Part shown: positions 34,546-47,200 of the stretch, piece by piece
Layout of the letters: every line of letters begins with the position of its first letter
Numbering within the stretch: the stretch's first letter is position 1
DNA from: Arbacia lixula
Lineage: Eukaryota; Echinodermata; Echinoidea; Arbacioida; Arbaciidae
Assembly: GCA_963669155.1 (NCBI GenBank)
Contig: CAVLGW020000047.1
Coordinates: forward strand, 1 to 64,000
Reading direction: 5' to 3'
Length of the DNA: 64,000 nt
Translations under genes and position numbers: made by a program
Notes under the pieces: generated by a model
Told to the model about the DNA's origin: nothing
The model's database searches: none
The model's input: the letters and a program-made list of their open reading frames with translations, nothing else

Positions 34546-34615
34546 CTGTAAACGTTTCAATCAGCCCCCCGAACCCCCATTCGGTCAAGAGCTCTGGAAG
34601 CTTGTCGTCAGCCAT
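34546..34615 (-). CDS. Exon 1: start codon and beginning of a SAM-like domain
   Basis: ATG at 34,615 opens 23 codons (begins MADDKLPELLTEWGFG, later GLIETF) and ends in phase 1 at ACAG|GTAAG. A Trp-Gly pair followed by Leu-Ile-x-x-Phe is how many SAM domains begin. The start is supported by the strong donor and by the promoter-like motifs 30-90 bp upstream. Confidence 0.65.
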
Positions 34616-34639
34616 TGTGGAAATCTAAGCTGGAATCCA

Positions 34640-34710
34640 GCGCAGCATGCGCATGCGCATATGCATATCGCATGCGTATTTGACTGGCACGTGACATATG
34701 ACGTCACTTA
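34640..34710 (-). promoter_or_regulatory. Promoter-like cluster: NRF1, E-box and CRE motifs
   Basis: TGCGCATGCGCA (34,648-34,659) is a palindromic NRF1 consensus. CACGTG (34,688-34,693) is an E-box and TGACGTCA (34,699-34,706) a full CRE. All lie 33-91 bp upstream of the ATG at 34,615 on the minus strand, where a TATA-less promoter would be expected. Motif identity is direct; function is inferred. Confidence 0.55.
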
Positions 34711-34769
34711 TACACAACGTTGTTTACTATTTCGCGCCAATCCGTGCCATATACTTTATACACATTCTT

Positions 34770-34904
34770 TACATTTTGAACAGTGCATGTTTAAGCAAAA
34801 TGTTCTTATTTTGAGCAACATTTTTCACATTTTGTGCAACTGTTGTTTAAAGTATTCAACAACGGCGACTGAACAGCGATATTTTAAACAGTGTTTTCTC
34901 TGTG
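34770..34904. repeat. Right subterminal region of the DNA element
   Basis: Contains TGTTTAAGCA, TGTTGTTTAAAGTATTCAAC and TTTTAAACAGTGTT before the terminal CTGTG, echoing the TTGTTTAAA motif of the left end but without a regular tandem array. Confidence 0.6.
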
Positions 34905-35669
34905 TAAGTAGGCGTCATTGGAGGAGCATACCAAATATGCGTCATTGAAGGAGCATACCAAATATCCGTCATTGGAGGAGCATACCAAATATGCGTCATT
35001 GGAGGAGCATACCAAACGCGTCATTGTAGGAGCATAACAAATAGGTAATTGGAGGAGCATCCAAGCAATTGAGGAGAAGATGGAAGAAGATGGTAAGTAT
35101 GTGTCATCGGAGAAGGATGGTAAGTAGGCGTCATTGGAGGAGCATACCAAATATGCGTCAGTGGAGGAGCATACCAAATGCGTCATGAGAGGAGCTTACC
35201 AAATGTATCATTGGAGGAGCACACCAAATATGCGTCCTTGGTGGAGCATATCAAATATGCGTCATTGGAGCATACCAAATATGTGTCATTGGAGCATACA
35301 AAATATGTGTAATTTGAGGAGCGTACCAAATATGTCTCATTATGGAGCATACCAAATATGTGTCATTGGAGCATACCAAATATGTGTAATTAGAGGAGCA
35401 TACCAAATATGTGTCATTGAAGGAGCATACCAAATATGTGTCAATAGAGGAGCATACCAAATATGTGTCATTGGAGGAGCATACCAAATATGTGTCATTG
35501 GAGGAGCATACCAAATATGTGTCATTGGAGGAGCATACCAAATGCGTCATTGGAGGAGCATACCAAATATGTGCCATTGGAGGAGCATACCAAATGCGTC
35601 ATTGGAGGAGCATACCAAATATGTGTCATTGGAGGAGCATAGCCAATATTTGTCATTGGAGGAGCATAC
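34905..35669 (+). repeat. 27-bp minisatellite array, block 2
   Basis: Restarts in mid-unit (TAAGTAGGCGTCATTGG) exactly where block 1 was broken, and stops at GGAGCATAC where the LTR-like insertion begins. Around 35,225-35,400 the units lack the GGAGGAGC doubling (TTGGAGCATACC), a local variant. Confidence 0.97.
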
Positions 35670-36726
35670 TGTAACGAACCTAGTCAAGTTCGCTATTTTA
35701 ACTCTTTAAGGCCACCGTAGGTTATTGGCGATTTTCCATCGATCCCTATTGTCAAGCATTTATATAGTCTTCCAAGACAGCTGTCGGACCTTCACGCATA
35801 GTCAAGGTATGAGCCCCAGTGCCCTAATTAGGGACGTCTGGTACTTAGCCTAGGTTTTGTTAACGATACACAAGTGTGTATTAAAAGGACACGTGTGAAT
35901 TTGTGTGGAAATGACGCGTTCAGCTGCCGTGCGGCTTCGCGCATTACAGTTCATACGGAAGTTGATATATGACGTCATTCGTGGTTTACCGAATCTTTCA
36001 GAGTGATGGTCGTTGTATTTAATGTCTCGAAAAAAGAAACGTAACCAATATAAATCCTTTTTTTATTTAGTCTTATTATGTGAGGACGTGAATTGCCCGT
36101 CGAATAAGATAGTTGAAGTAACCAGAGGTTTACTACTCTTTCACATATTAAGCGATTTATGATGAACATTTTGTGAAGTAACGCTTTAAACGGATTCGCC
36201 TGCACAGACCGTGCGCGCGTAGTTGCGGATCTCATTTGCATATTTGTGCATTTGGAATCCTTCCTTAAATGATTTTACAGCAAAAGTCCTATAAAATGTG
36301 AACTTGTCACTTTACTAATGGTTTTATTCTGTGGCAAATGTAATTCTCTTTAAGACGAGATATGTCACTTTATCTGAGACTTTGTGGTTGTGGATAAATA
36401 CGTGATTTTATGGTGATTTCACATTTTGGCGCGAACTCTCGTTCCATGTACGTTGAGTGCGCGCGTAGCCGTATTAAGCGTTACGTACGGTTGTGCGTGC
36501 GTTGGATGGCTTTCTCCAACGTTCGCACAAAGGAATTAAGTATAGGGCATTTCGCTCAGTTAAGCAGAGTCCACGGAGGTCCACTCCGTACGCAGAATTC
36601 TCTCTGCGTCTTACATAGACTTTCTATGTCATATAAACCTACTGCATGTACAAGGTACTGTACACTGGTCTATCAGTCATGTTCATAATGTAATAAGTAT
36701 CTTTTCCTCATAAAGTCGTAGTAAAT

Positions 36727-36815
36727 TTTCGCCTTATAAATTTTTGCCCTTACAAATTTTCACCTTATAAATTTTTGCCCTTATAAATTTTCCCCCTTAT
36801 AAAATTTCGCCCTTG
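36727..36815 (+). repeat. AT-rich micro-minisatellite, about 18 bp unit
   Basis: About five copies of CCTTATAAATTTT(T/C)GCC-like units, with variants ACAAATTTTCA and TAAAATTTCG, inside the LTR-like insertion. Confidence 0.85.
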
Positions 36816-37194
36816 CCAGTTCAGTTATAGTATAAGAAGTTTATGGTTGCTGGCTAAGACAAGCATCATTATGATTAAGATTATCTATAACAGTGGCGAA
36901 CAGTTCATTTGTGTATATGTGTATATTTCATGAATTAAAAGTTATATCCTGTTTGGAGTTGAACTCGGACTTTGAGTGAAAATAACTTGTTTTCTTGTCC
37001 AAGTAAGTAATCCATATATACACACCTTCTATTTCAACTACTTCCTTTTCCTCCTCCTTAATTGTGATCTCTACTCTTCACTGTCATATATTTTGACAAA
37101 ACAACCCACATACTTAATTCTATAAAGCATCCCATCTTTTATTTTCAACACTGGTTGACATTTTAACCCCGTCTGTGTATTTACCGCTCGGCAC

Positions 37195-37450
37195 TTGGTC
37201 TTATTAAACATCATGGCCACGGGGTTAAGATCTAAGACACAACACCGTCCAGCCAGTCCTATTATTTATTGTGACGCCGTCTCCCCTGGGATGCCACGCG
37301 CTTCTACTACGTCCGAAGTCCCAAAACAACAACAACACGAACCTAGTAGTAGCGCGTCCTACTCTCTCGAGTCACACGCCATCTCCGATTCGGTCGAGAC
37401 CAATACCACCACCACTCAGAGAGTAGCTAAACACGACGACGGCCGTCACA
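37195..37450 (+). other. ORF at the right end of the LTR-like insertion
   Basis: An open frame with an internal ATG at 37,213 (MATGLRSKTQHRPASPII) is rich in Ser, Thr and Gln (KQQQHEPSSSASYSLESHA) and stays open through the end of the insertion into the satellite. Composition and position would suit the start of a gag-like protein, but I see no zinc knuckle or other gag motif. If the insertion is a solo LTR, this ORF lies inside an LTR, which is unusual. Confidence 0.35.
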
Positions 37451-38210
37451 ATACCAAATATGTGTCATTGGAGGAGCATACCGAATATGTGCCATTGGAG
37501 GAGCATACCAAATGCGTCATTGGAGGAGCATAACAAATGGGTAATTAGAGGAGTATACCAAATGGTTAATTAGAGGAGCGTTCCAGCAATGGAGGAGGAG
37601 ATGGAAGAAGATGGTAAGTATGTGTCATCGGAGAAGGATGGTAAGTAGGCGTCATTGGAGGAGCATACCAAATATGCGTCATTGGAGGAGCATACAAAAC
37701 CGTCATTGGAGGAGTATACCAAATATGCATCATTGGAGGAGCATACCAAATGCGTCATTGGAGGAGCATACCAAATGCGTCATTGGAGGAGCATACCAAA
37801 TGCGTCATTGGAGGAGTATACCAAATATATGTCATTGGAGGAGCATTCTAAATGGGTAATTGGAGGAGTATACCAAATGCGTCATTGGAGGAGCATACCA
37901 GTAATGGAGGAGAAGATGAAAGAAGATGGTAAGTATGTGTCATTGAAGAAGGATGGTAAGTAGGCGTCATTGGAGGAGCATACCAAATATGCGTCATTGG
38001 AGGAGCACACCAAATATGTGTCATTGGAGGAGCATACCAGCAATGGAGGAGAAGATGAAAGAAGATGGTAAGTATGTGTCATCGGAGAAGGATGGTAAGT
38101 AGGCGTCATTGGAGGAGCATACCAAATATGTGTCATTGGAGGAGCATACCAAATATTTGTCATTGGAGGAGCATACCAAATATGTGTCTTTGGAGGAGCA
38201 TACCAAATAT

Positions 38211-41200
38211 GTGTCATTGGAGGAGCATACCAAATATGTGTCATTGGAGTAGCATACCAAATATTTGTCTTTGGAGGAGCATACCAAATATGTGTCATTG
38301 GAGTAGCATACCAAATATGTGTCATTGGATGAGCATACCAACGATGTGCCATTGGAGGAGCATACCAAATATGTGTCATTGGATGAGCATTCCAAATTTG
38401 TGTCATTGGATGAGCACACCAAATATGTGTCATTGGAGGAGCATACCAACGATGTGCCATTGGAGGATCATACCGAATATGTGTCATTGGAGGAGCATAA
38501 AAAATGGGTAATTAGAGGACCATACCAGCAACGGAGGAGAAGATGGAAGAAGATGGTAAGTATGTGTCCATCGGAGAAGGATGGTAAGTAGGCGTCATTG
38601 GAGGAGCATTCCAAATATGCGTCATTGGAGGAGCATACCAAATATGTTTCATTGGAGGAGCATAGCGAATATGAGTCATTGGAGGAGCATACCAAATACA
38701 GGTGTATTATGTTTCATTGGAAGAACATTCAGAATAGAGTTAGTATATGTCATTGAAAGAAGATAGTAAGTGTCAGTGGAGAAGGATGGAAAGTATGCGT
38801 CTTTGGAGGAGCATACCAGCAATTAAAGAGGAGAAAATAGAAGAATATGGTTATATTATGCGTCATTGAAAGAAGAAAGTATGTGTGTATCATTGGAGAA
38901 GGATGGTAAGTGTGCGTCATTGGAGGAGCATACCAAATGGATAATTGGAGGAGCACACCAGCAATGGAGCAGAAGATGGAAGAAGATCGTAAGTATGTGT
39001 CATCGGAGAAGGATGGTAAGTAGGCGTGACTGGAGGAACATACCAAATATGTGCCATTGGAGGAGCATACCAAATAATGTGTTATTAGAGGAGCATACCA
39101 GCATTGGAGGAGCATAGCAAATATGTGTCATTGGAGGAGCATAGGAAATATGTGTCATTGGAGGAGTATACCAAATATGTGTCATTGGAGGAGCATACCA
39201 AATATGTGTCATTGGAGGAGCATACCAAATATGTTTCATTGAAGGAGCATACCAAATAATGTGTTATTGGAGCAGCATACCAAATATTCGTCATTGGAGG
39301 AGCATACCAAATATGTGTCATTGGAGGAGCATTCCAAATATGTGTCATTGAAGGAGCATACCAAATATGTTTCATTAAAGGAGCATACCAAATAATGTGT
39401 TATTGGAGCAGCATACCAAATATTCGTCATTGGAGGAGCATATCAAATATGTGTCATAGGAGGAGCATACCAAATATGTGTCATTGGAGGAGCATACCAA
39501 ATATGTGTCATTGAAGGAGCATACCAAATATGTTTCATTGAAGGAGCATACCAAATAATGTGTTATTGGAGCAGCATACCAAATATTCGTCATTGGAGGA
39601 GCATACCAAATATGTGTCATTGGAGGAGCATTCCAAACATGTGTCATTGAAGGAGCATACCAAATATGTTTCATTGAAGGAGCACACCAAATAATGTGTT
39701 ATTGGAGCAGCATACCAAATATTCGTCATTGGAGGAGCATACCAAATATGTGTCATTGGAAGAGCATTCCAAATATGTGTCATTGAAGGAGCATACCAAA
39801 TATGTTTCATTGAAGGAGCATACCAAATAATGTGTTATTGGAGCAGCATACCAAATATTCGTCATTGGAGGAGCATACCAAATATGTGTCATTGGAGGAG
39901 CATTCCAAATATTCGTCATTGGAGGAGCATACCAAATATGTGTCATTGGAGGAGCATACCAAATATGTTTCATTGAAGGAGCATACCAAATATGTGTCAT
40001 AGGAGGAGCATATCAAATATGTGTCATAGGAGGAGCATACCAAATATGTGTCATTGGAGGAGCATACCAAATATGTGTCATTGGAGGAGCATACCAAATA
40101 TGTGACATTGAAGGAGCATACCAAATATGTGTCATAGGAGGAGCATATCAAATATGTGTCATTGGAGGAGCATACCAAATATGTGACATTGAAGGAGCAT
40201 ATCAAATATGTGTCATAGGAGGAGCATACCAAATATGTGTCATTGGAGGAGCATACCAAATGGGTAATTGGAGGAGCATACCAAATGGGTAATTGGAGGA
40301 GCATACCAAATGGGTAATTGGAGGAGCATACCAGCAATGGAGGAGAAGGTGGAAGAAGATGGTAAGTATGTGTCATCGGAGGAGGATGGTAAGTAGGCGT
40401 CATAGGAGGAGCATACCAAGTGTACGGCATTGGAGGAGCATACTAAATAATGTGTTATTGGAGCCGCATACCAAATATGGTGCATCAGAGGAGAATACCA
40501 GCATTGGAAGGGCATACCAAATATGTGTCATTGGACGAGCACGCCAAATATTCATCATGGGAGGAGCATACCAAATATGTGTCATTGGAGGAGCATTCCA
40601 AATATATGTCATTGGAGGAGCATTCCAAATATGTGTCGTTGGAGGAGCATACCAAATGGGTAATTGGAGGAGCATACCAAATGGGTAATTGGAGGAGCAT
40701 ACCAGCAATAGAGGAGAAGGTGGAAGAAGATGGTAAGTATGTGTCATCGGAGGAGGATGGTAAGTAGGCGTCATTGGAGGGGCATACCAGCATTGCAGGA
40801 GCGCACCAAATACATGTCATTGGAGGAGCATACCAAATATGTGTCATTGGAGTAGCATACCAAATATTTGTCTTTGGAGGAGCATACCAAATATGTGTCA
40901 TTGGAGTAGCATACCAAATATGTGTCATTGGATGAGCATACCAACGATGTGCCATTGGAGGAGCATACCAAATATGTGTCATTGGATGAGCATTCCAAAT
41001 TTGTGTCATTGGATGAGCACACCAAATATGTGTCATTGGAGGAGCATACCAACGATGTGCCATTGGAGGATCATACCGAATATGTGTCATTGGAGGAGCA
41101 TAAAAAATGGGTAATTAGAGGACCATACCAGCAACGGAGGAGAAGATGGAAGAAGATGGTAAGTATGTGTCCATCGGAGAAGGATGGTAAGTAGGCGTCA

Positions 41201-44200
41201 TTGGAGGAGCATTCCAAATATGCGTCATTGGAGGAGCATACCAAATATGTTTCATTGGAGGAGCATAGCGAATATGAGTCATTGGAGGAGCATACCAAAT
41301 ACAGGTGTATTATGTTTCATTGGAAGAACATTCAGAATAGAGTTAGTATATGTCATTGAAAGAAGATAGTAAGTGTCAGTGGAGAAGGATGGAAAGTATG
41401 CGTCTTTGGAGGAGCATACCAGCAATTAAAGAGGAGAAAATAGAAGAATATGGTTATATTATGCGTCATTGAAAGAAGAAAGTATGTGTGTATCATTGGA
41501 GAAGGATGGTAAGTGTGCGTCATTGGAGGAGCATACCAAATGGATAATTGGAGGAGCACACCAGCAATGGAGCAGAAGATGGAAGAAGATCGTAAGTATG
41601 TGTCATCGGAGAAGGATGGTAAGTAGGCGTGACTGGAGGAACATACCAAATATGTGCCATTGGAGGAGCATACCAAATAATGTGTTATTAGAGGAGCATA
41701 CCAGCATTGGAGGAGCATAGCAAATATGTGTCATTGGAGGAGCATAGGAAATATGTGTCATTGGAGGAGTATACCAAATATGTGTCATTGGAGGAGCATA
41801 CCAAATATGTGTCATTGGAGGAGCATACCAAATATGTTTCATTGAAGGAGCATACCAAATAATGTGTTATTGGAGCAGCATACCAAATATTCGTCATTGG
41901 AGGAGCATACCAAATATGTGTCATTGGAGGAGCATTCCAAATATGTGTCATTGAAGGAGCATACCAAATATGTTTCATTAAAGGAGCATACCAAATAATG
42001 TGTTATTGGAGCAGCATACCAAATATTCGTCATTGGAGGAGCATATCAAATATGTGTCATAGGAGGAGCATACCAAATATGTGTCATTGGAGGAGCATAC
42101 CAAATATGTGTCATTGAAGGAGCATACCAAATATGTTTCATTGAAGGAGCATACCAAATAATGTGTTATTGGAGCAGCATACCAAATATTCGTCATTGGA
42201 GGAGCATACCAAATATGTGTCATTGGAGGAGCATTCAAAACATGTGTCATTGAAGGAGCATACCAAATATGTTTCATTGAAGGAGCACACCAAATAATGT
42301 GTTATTGGAGCAGCATACCAAATATTCGTCATTGGAGGAGCATACCAAATATGTGTCATTGGAAGAGCATTCCAAATATGTGTCATTGAAGGAGCATACC
42401 AAATATGTTTCATTGAAGGAGCATACCAAATAATGTGTTATTGGAGCAGCATACCAAATATTCGTCATTGGAGGAGCATACCAAATATGTGTCATTGGAG
42501 GAGCATTCCAAATATTCGTCATTGGAGGAGCATACCAAATATGTGTCATTGGAGGAGCATACCAAATATGTTTCATTGAAGGAGCATACCAAATATGTGT
42601 CATAGGAGGAGCATATCAAATATGTGTCATAGGAGGAGCATACCAAATATGTGTCATTGGAGGAGCATACCAAATATGTGTCATTGGAGGAGCATACCAA
42701 ATATGTGACATTGAAGGAGCATACCAAATATGTGTCATAGGAGGAGCATATCAAATATGTGTCATTGGAGGAGCATACCAAATATGTGACATTGAAGGAG
42801 CATATCAAATATGTGTCATAGGAGGAGCATACCAAATATGTGTCATTGGAGGAGCATACCAAATGGGTAATTGGAGGAGCATACCAAATGGGTAATTGGA
42901 GGAGCATACCAAATGGGTAATTGGAGGAGCATACCAGCAATGGAGGAGAAGGTGGAAGAAGATGGTAAGTATGTGTCATCGGAGGAGGATGGTAAGTAGG
43001 CGTCATAGGAGGAGCATACCAAGTGTACGGCATTGGAGGAGCATACTAAATAATGTGTTATTGGAGCCGCATACCAAATATGGTGCATCAGAGGAGAATA
43101 CCAGCATTGGAAGGGCATACCAAATATGTGTCATTGGACGAGCACGCCAAATATTCATCATGGGAGGAGCATACCAAATATGTGTCATTGGAGGAGCATT
43201 CCAAATATATGTCATTGGAGGAGCATTCCAAATATGTGTCGTTGGAGGAGCATACCAAATGGGTAATTGGAGGAGCATACCAAATGGGTAATTGGAGGAG
43301 CATACCAGCAATAGAGGAGAAGGTGGAAGAAGATGGTAAGTATGTGTCATCGGAGGAGGATGGTAAGTAGGCGTCATTGGAGGGGCATACCAGCATTGCA
43401 GGAGCGCACCAAATACATGTCATTGGAGGAGCATACCAAATATGTGTCATTGGAGTAGCATACCAAATATTTGTCTTTGGAGGAGCATACCAAATATGTG
43501 TCATTGGAGTAGCATACCAAATATGTGTCATTGGATGAGCATACCAACGATGTGCCATTGGAGGAGCATACCAAATATGTGTCATTGGATGAGCATTCCA
43601 AATTTGTGTCATTGGATGAGCACACCAAATATGTGTCATTGGAGGAGCATACCAACGATGTGCCATTGGAGGATCATACCGAATATGTGTCATTGGAGGA
43701 GCATAAAAAATGGGTAATTAGAGGACCATACCAGCAACGGAGGAGAAGATGGAAGAAGATGGTAAGTATGTGTCCATCGGAGAAGGATGGTAAGTAGGCG
43801 TCATTGGAGGAGCATTCCAAATATGCGTCATTGGAGGAGCATACCAAATATGTTTCATTGGAGGAGCATAGCGAATATGAGTCATTGGAGGAGCATACCA
43901 AATACAGGTGTATTATGTTTCATTGGAAGAACATTCAGAATAGAGTTAGTATATGTCATTGAAAGAAGATAGTAAGTGTCAGTGGAGAAGGATGGAAAGT
44001 ATGCGTCTTTGGAGGAGCATACCAGCAATTAAAGAGGAGAAAATAGAAGAATATGGTTATATTATGCGTCATTGAAAGAAGAAAGTATGTGTGTATCATT
44101 GGAGAAGGATGGTAAGTGTGCGTCATTGGAGGAGCATACCAAATGGATAATTGGAGGAGCACACCAGCAATGGAGCAGAAGATGGAAGAAGATCGTAAGT

Positions 44201-47200
44201 ATGTGTCATCGGAGAAGGATGGTAAGTAGGCGTGACTGGAGGAACATACCAAATATGTGCCATTGGAGGAGCATACCAAATAATGTGTTATTAGAGGAGC
44301 ATACCAGCATTGGAGGAGCATAGCAAATATGTGTCATTGGAGGAGCATAGGAAATATGTGTCATTGGAGGAGTATACCAAATATGTGTCATTGGAGGAGC
44401 ATACCAAATATGTGTCATTGGAGGAGCATACCAAATATGTTTCATTGAAGGAGCATACCAAATAATGTGTTATTGGAGCAGCATACCAAATATTCGTCAT
44501 TGGAGGAGCATACCAAATATGTGTCATTGGAGGAGCATTCCAAATATGTGTCATTGAAGGAGCATACCAAATATGTTTCATTAAAGGAGCATACCAAATA
44601 ATGTGTTATTGGAGCAGCATACCAAATATTCGTCATTGGAGGAGCATATCAAATATGTGTCATAGGAGGAGCATACCAAATATGTGTCATTGGAGGAGCA
44701 TACCAAATATGTGTCATTGAAGGAGCATACCAAATATGTTTCATTGAAGGAGCATACCAAATAATGTGTTATTGGAGCAGCATACCAAATATTCGTCATT
44801 GGAGGAGCATACCAAATATGTGTCATTGGAGGAGCATTCCAAACATGTGTCATTGAAGGAGCATACCAAATATGTTTCATTGAAGGAGCACACCAAATAA
44901 TGTGTTATTGGAGCAGCATACCAAATATTCGTCATTGGAGGAGCATACCAAATATGTGTCATTGGAAGAGCATTCCAAATATGTGTCATTGAAGGAGCAT
45001 ACCAAATATGTTTCATTGAAGGAGCATACCAAATAATGTGTTATTGGAGCAGCATACCAAATATTCGTCATTGGAGGAGCATACCAAATATGTGTCATTG
45101 GAGGAGCATTCCAAATATTCGTCATTGGAGGAGCATACCAAATATGTGTCATTGGAGGAGCATACCAAATATGTTTCATTGAAGGAGCATACCAAATATG
45201 TGTCATAGGAGGAGCATATCAAATATGTGTCATAGGAGGAGCATACCAAATATGTGTCATTGGAGGAGCATACCAAATATGTGTCATTGGAGGAGCATAC
45301 CAAATATGTGACATTGAAGGAGCATACCAAATATGTGTCATAGGAGGAGCATATCAAATATGTGTCATTGGAGGAGCATACCAAATATGTGACATTGAAG
45401 GAGCATATCAAATATGTGTCATAGGAGGAGCATACCAAATATGTGTCATTGGAGGAGCATACCAAATGGGTAATTGGAGGAGCATACCAAATGGGTAATT
45501 GGAGGAGCATACCAAATGGGTAATTGGAGGAGCATACCAGCAATGGAGGAGAAGGTGGAAGAAGATGGTAAGTATGTGTCATCGGAGGAGGATGGTAAGT
45601 AGGCGTCATAGGAGGAGCATACCAAGTGTACGGCATTGGAGGAGCATACTAAATAATGTGTTATTGGAGCCGCATACCAAATATGGTGCATCAGAGGAGA
45701 ATACCAGCATTGGAAGGGCATACCAAATATGTGTCATTGGACGAGCACGCCAAATATTCATCATGGGAGGAGCATACCAAATATGTGTCATTGGAGGAGC
45801 ATTCCAAATATATGTCATTGGAGGAGCATTCCAAATATGTGTCGTTGGAGGAGCATACCAAATGGGTAATTGGAGGAGCATACCAAATGGGTAATTGGAG
45901 GAGCATACCAGCAATAGAGGAGAAGGTGGAAGAAGATGGTAAGTATGTGTCATCGGAGGAGGATGGTAAGTAGGCGTCATTGGAGGGGCATACCAGCATT
46001 GCAGGAGCGCACCAAATACATGTCATTGGAGGAGCATACCAAATATGTGTCATTGGAGTAGCATACCAAATATTTGTCTTTGGAGGAGCATACCAAATAT
46101 GTGTCATTGGAGTAGCATACCAAATATGTGTCATTGGATGAGCATACCAACGATGTGCCATTGGAGGAGCATACCAAATATGTGTCATTGGATGAGCATT
46201 CCAAATTTGTGTCATTGGATGAGCACACCAAATATGTGTCATTGGAGGAGCATACCAACGATGTGCCATTGGAGGATCATACCGAATATGTGTCATTGGA
46301 GGAGCATAAAAAATGGGTAATTAGAGGACCATACCAGCAACGGAGGAGAAGATGGAAGAAGATGGTAAGTATGTGTCCATCGGAGAAGGATGGTAAGTAG
46401 GCGTCATTGGAGGAGCATTCCAAATATGCGTCATTGGAGGAGCATACCAAATATGTTTCATTGGAGGAGCATAGCGAATATGAGTCATTGGAGGAGCATA
46501 CCAAATACAGGTGTATTATGTTTCATTGGAAGAACATTCAGAATAGAGTTAGTATATGTCATTGAAAGAAGATAGTAAGTGTCAGTGGAGAAGGATGGAA
46601 AGTATGCGTCTTTGGAGGAGCATACCAGCAATTAAAGAGGAGAAAATAGAAGAATATGGTTATATTATGCGTCATTGAAAGAAGAAAGTATGTGTGTATC
46701 ATTGGAGAAGGATGGTAAGTGTGCGTCATTGGAGGAGCATACCAAATGGATAATTGGAGGAGCACACCAGCAATGGAGCAGAAGATGGAAGAAGATCGTA
46801 AGTATGTGTCATCGGAGAAGGATGGTAAGTAGGCGTGACTGGAGGAACATACCAAATATGTGCCATTGGAGGAGCATACCAAATAATGTGTTATTAGAGG
46901 AGCATACCAGCATTGGAGGAGCATAGCAAATATGTGTCATTGGAGGAGCATAGGAAATATGTGTCATTGGAGGAGTATACCAAATATGTGTCATTGGAGG
47001 AGCATACCAAATATGTGTCATTGGAGGAGCATACCAAATATGTTTCATTGAAGGAGCATACCAAATAATGTGTTATTGGAGCAGCATACCAAATATTCGT
47101 CATTGGAGGAGCATACCAAATATGTGTCATTGGAGGAGCATTCCAAATATGTGTCATTGAAGGAGCATACCAAATATGTTTCATTAAAGGAGCATACCAA

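Larger units (their letters stand above)
28775..34615 (-). pseudogene. Multi-exon SAMD3-like gene, probably inactivated
   Basis: Recognised exons on the minus strand, 5' to 3', are 34,615-34,546, 33,345-33,156, 31,828-31,650, 30,714-30,552, 29,900-29,782 and 29,092-28,775. From the second onward all splice phases join (0-1, 1-0, 0-1, 1-0, 0-stop) and every junction has GT-AG. The start exon looks like the beginning of a SAM domain. The last exons resemble the C-terminal region of a large, poorly described family often annotated as sterile-alpha-motif-domain protein 3-like in fish and invertebrates (from memory; function unknown). Two defects are visible: an in-frame TAG in the 29,900-29,782 exon, and no exon carrying the remainder of the SAM domain. 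The first exon ends in phase 1 while the second begins in phase 0, so at least one exon is missing or unrecognised. The gene lies wholly inside the 9.95-kb element and is its likely cargo. Confidence 0.7.
24953..34904. mobile_element. CACTA/EnSpm-like DNA element, 9,952 bp
   Basis: The left end reads CACAGTAAAAAAAAAATTG and the right end ACAGTGTTTTCTCTGTG, giving inverted CACAG/CTGTG tips and then A-rich/T-rich text. TA is duplicated on both sides (24,951-24,952 and 34,905-34,906), inside a satellite unit GGATGGTAAGTAGG that is restored when the element is removed. A 3-bp GTA duplication is possible if the last G is shared. Both subterminal regions are rich in TTGTTTAAA and TTTAAACA motifs, as CACTA elements often are. 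The cargo is a minus-strand, multi-exon SAM-type gene plus nested younger or older insertions. I saw no DDE transposase belonging to this element. Assignment to CACTA/EnSpm rests on tip sequence and duplication size only. Confidence 0.75.
35670..37450 (+). mobile_element. LTR-like insertion, 1,781 bp, TG...CA with ATAC duplication
   Basis: Begins TGTAACGAACC and ends GACGGCCGTCACA, so the tips TGTAAC and GTCACA are near-inverted (5 of 6). ATAC occurs on each side (35,666-35,669 and 37,451-37,454), and removing the insertion with one ATAC restores a perfect satellite unit. A 4-bp duplication and TG/CA ends fit a Ty3/Gypsy-type LTR. I found no second copy of the left end inside, so it is either a solo LTR or an internally deleted element. 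It contains TATAAAA at about 36,291, a TGACGTCA site at 35,970, an AT-rich minisatellite (36,727-36,815) and an ORF at its right end. No reverse transcriptase, integrase or protease motif is present. Confidence 0.65.

Noticed and set aside
36420..36436. TGGCGCGAAC as a primer-binding site following a 5' LTR ending near 36,423
   Set aside because: It resembles a tRNA-primer site, but the clean ATAC duplication and the CA end at 37,450 place the element boundary elsewhere. I found no internal LTR copy to support a PBS here, so I did not annotate it.
37337..37348. ACGAACCTAGT near the right end of the LTR-like insertion as a second LTR start
   Set aside because: The match to the left tip is only about 11 bp and the following sequence does not continue to match, so chance similarity is adequate.
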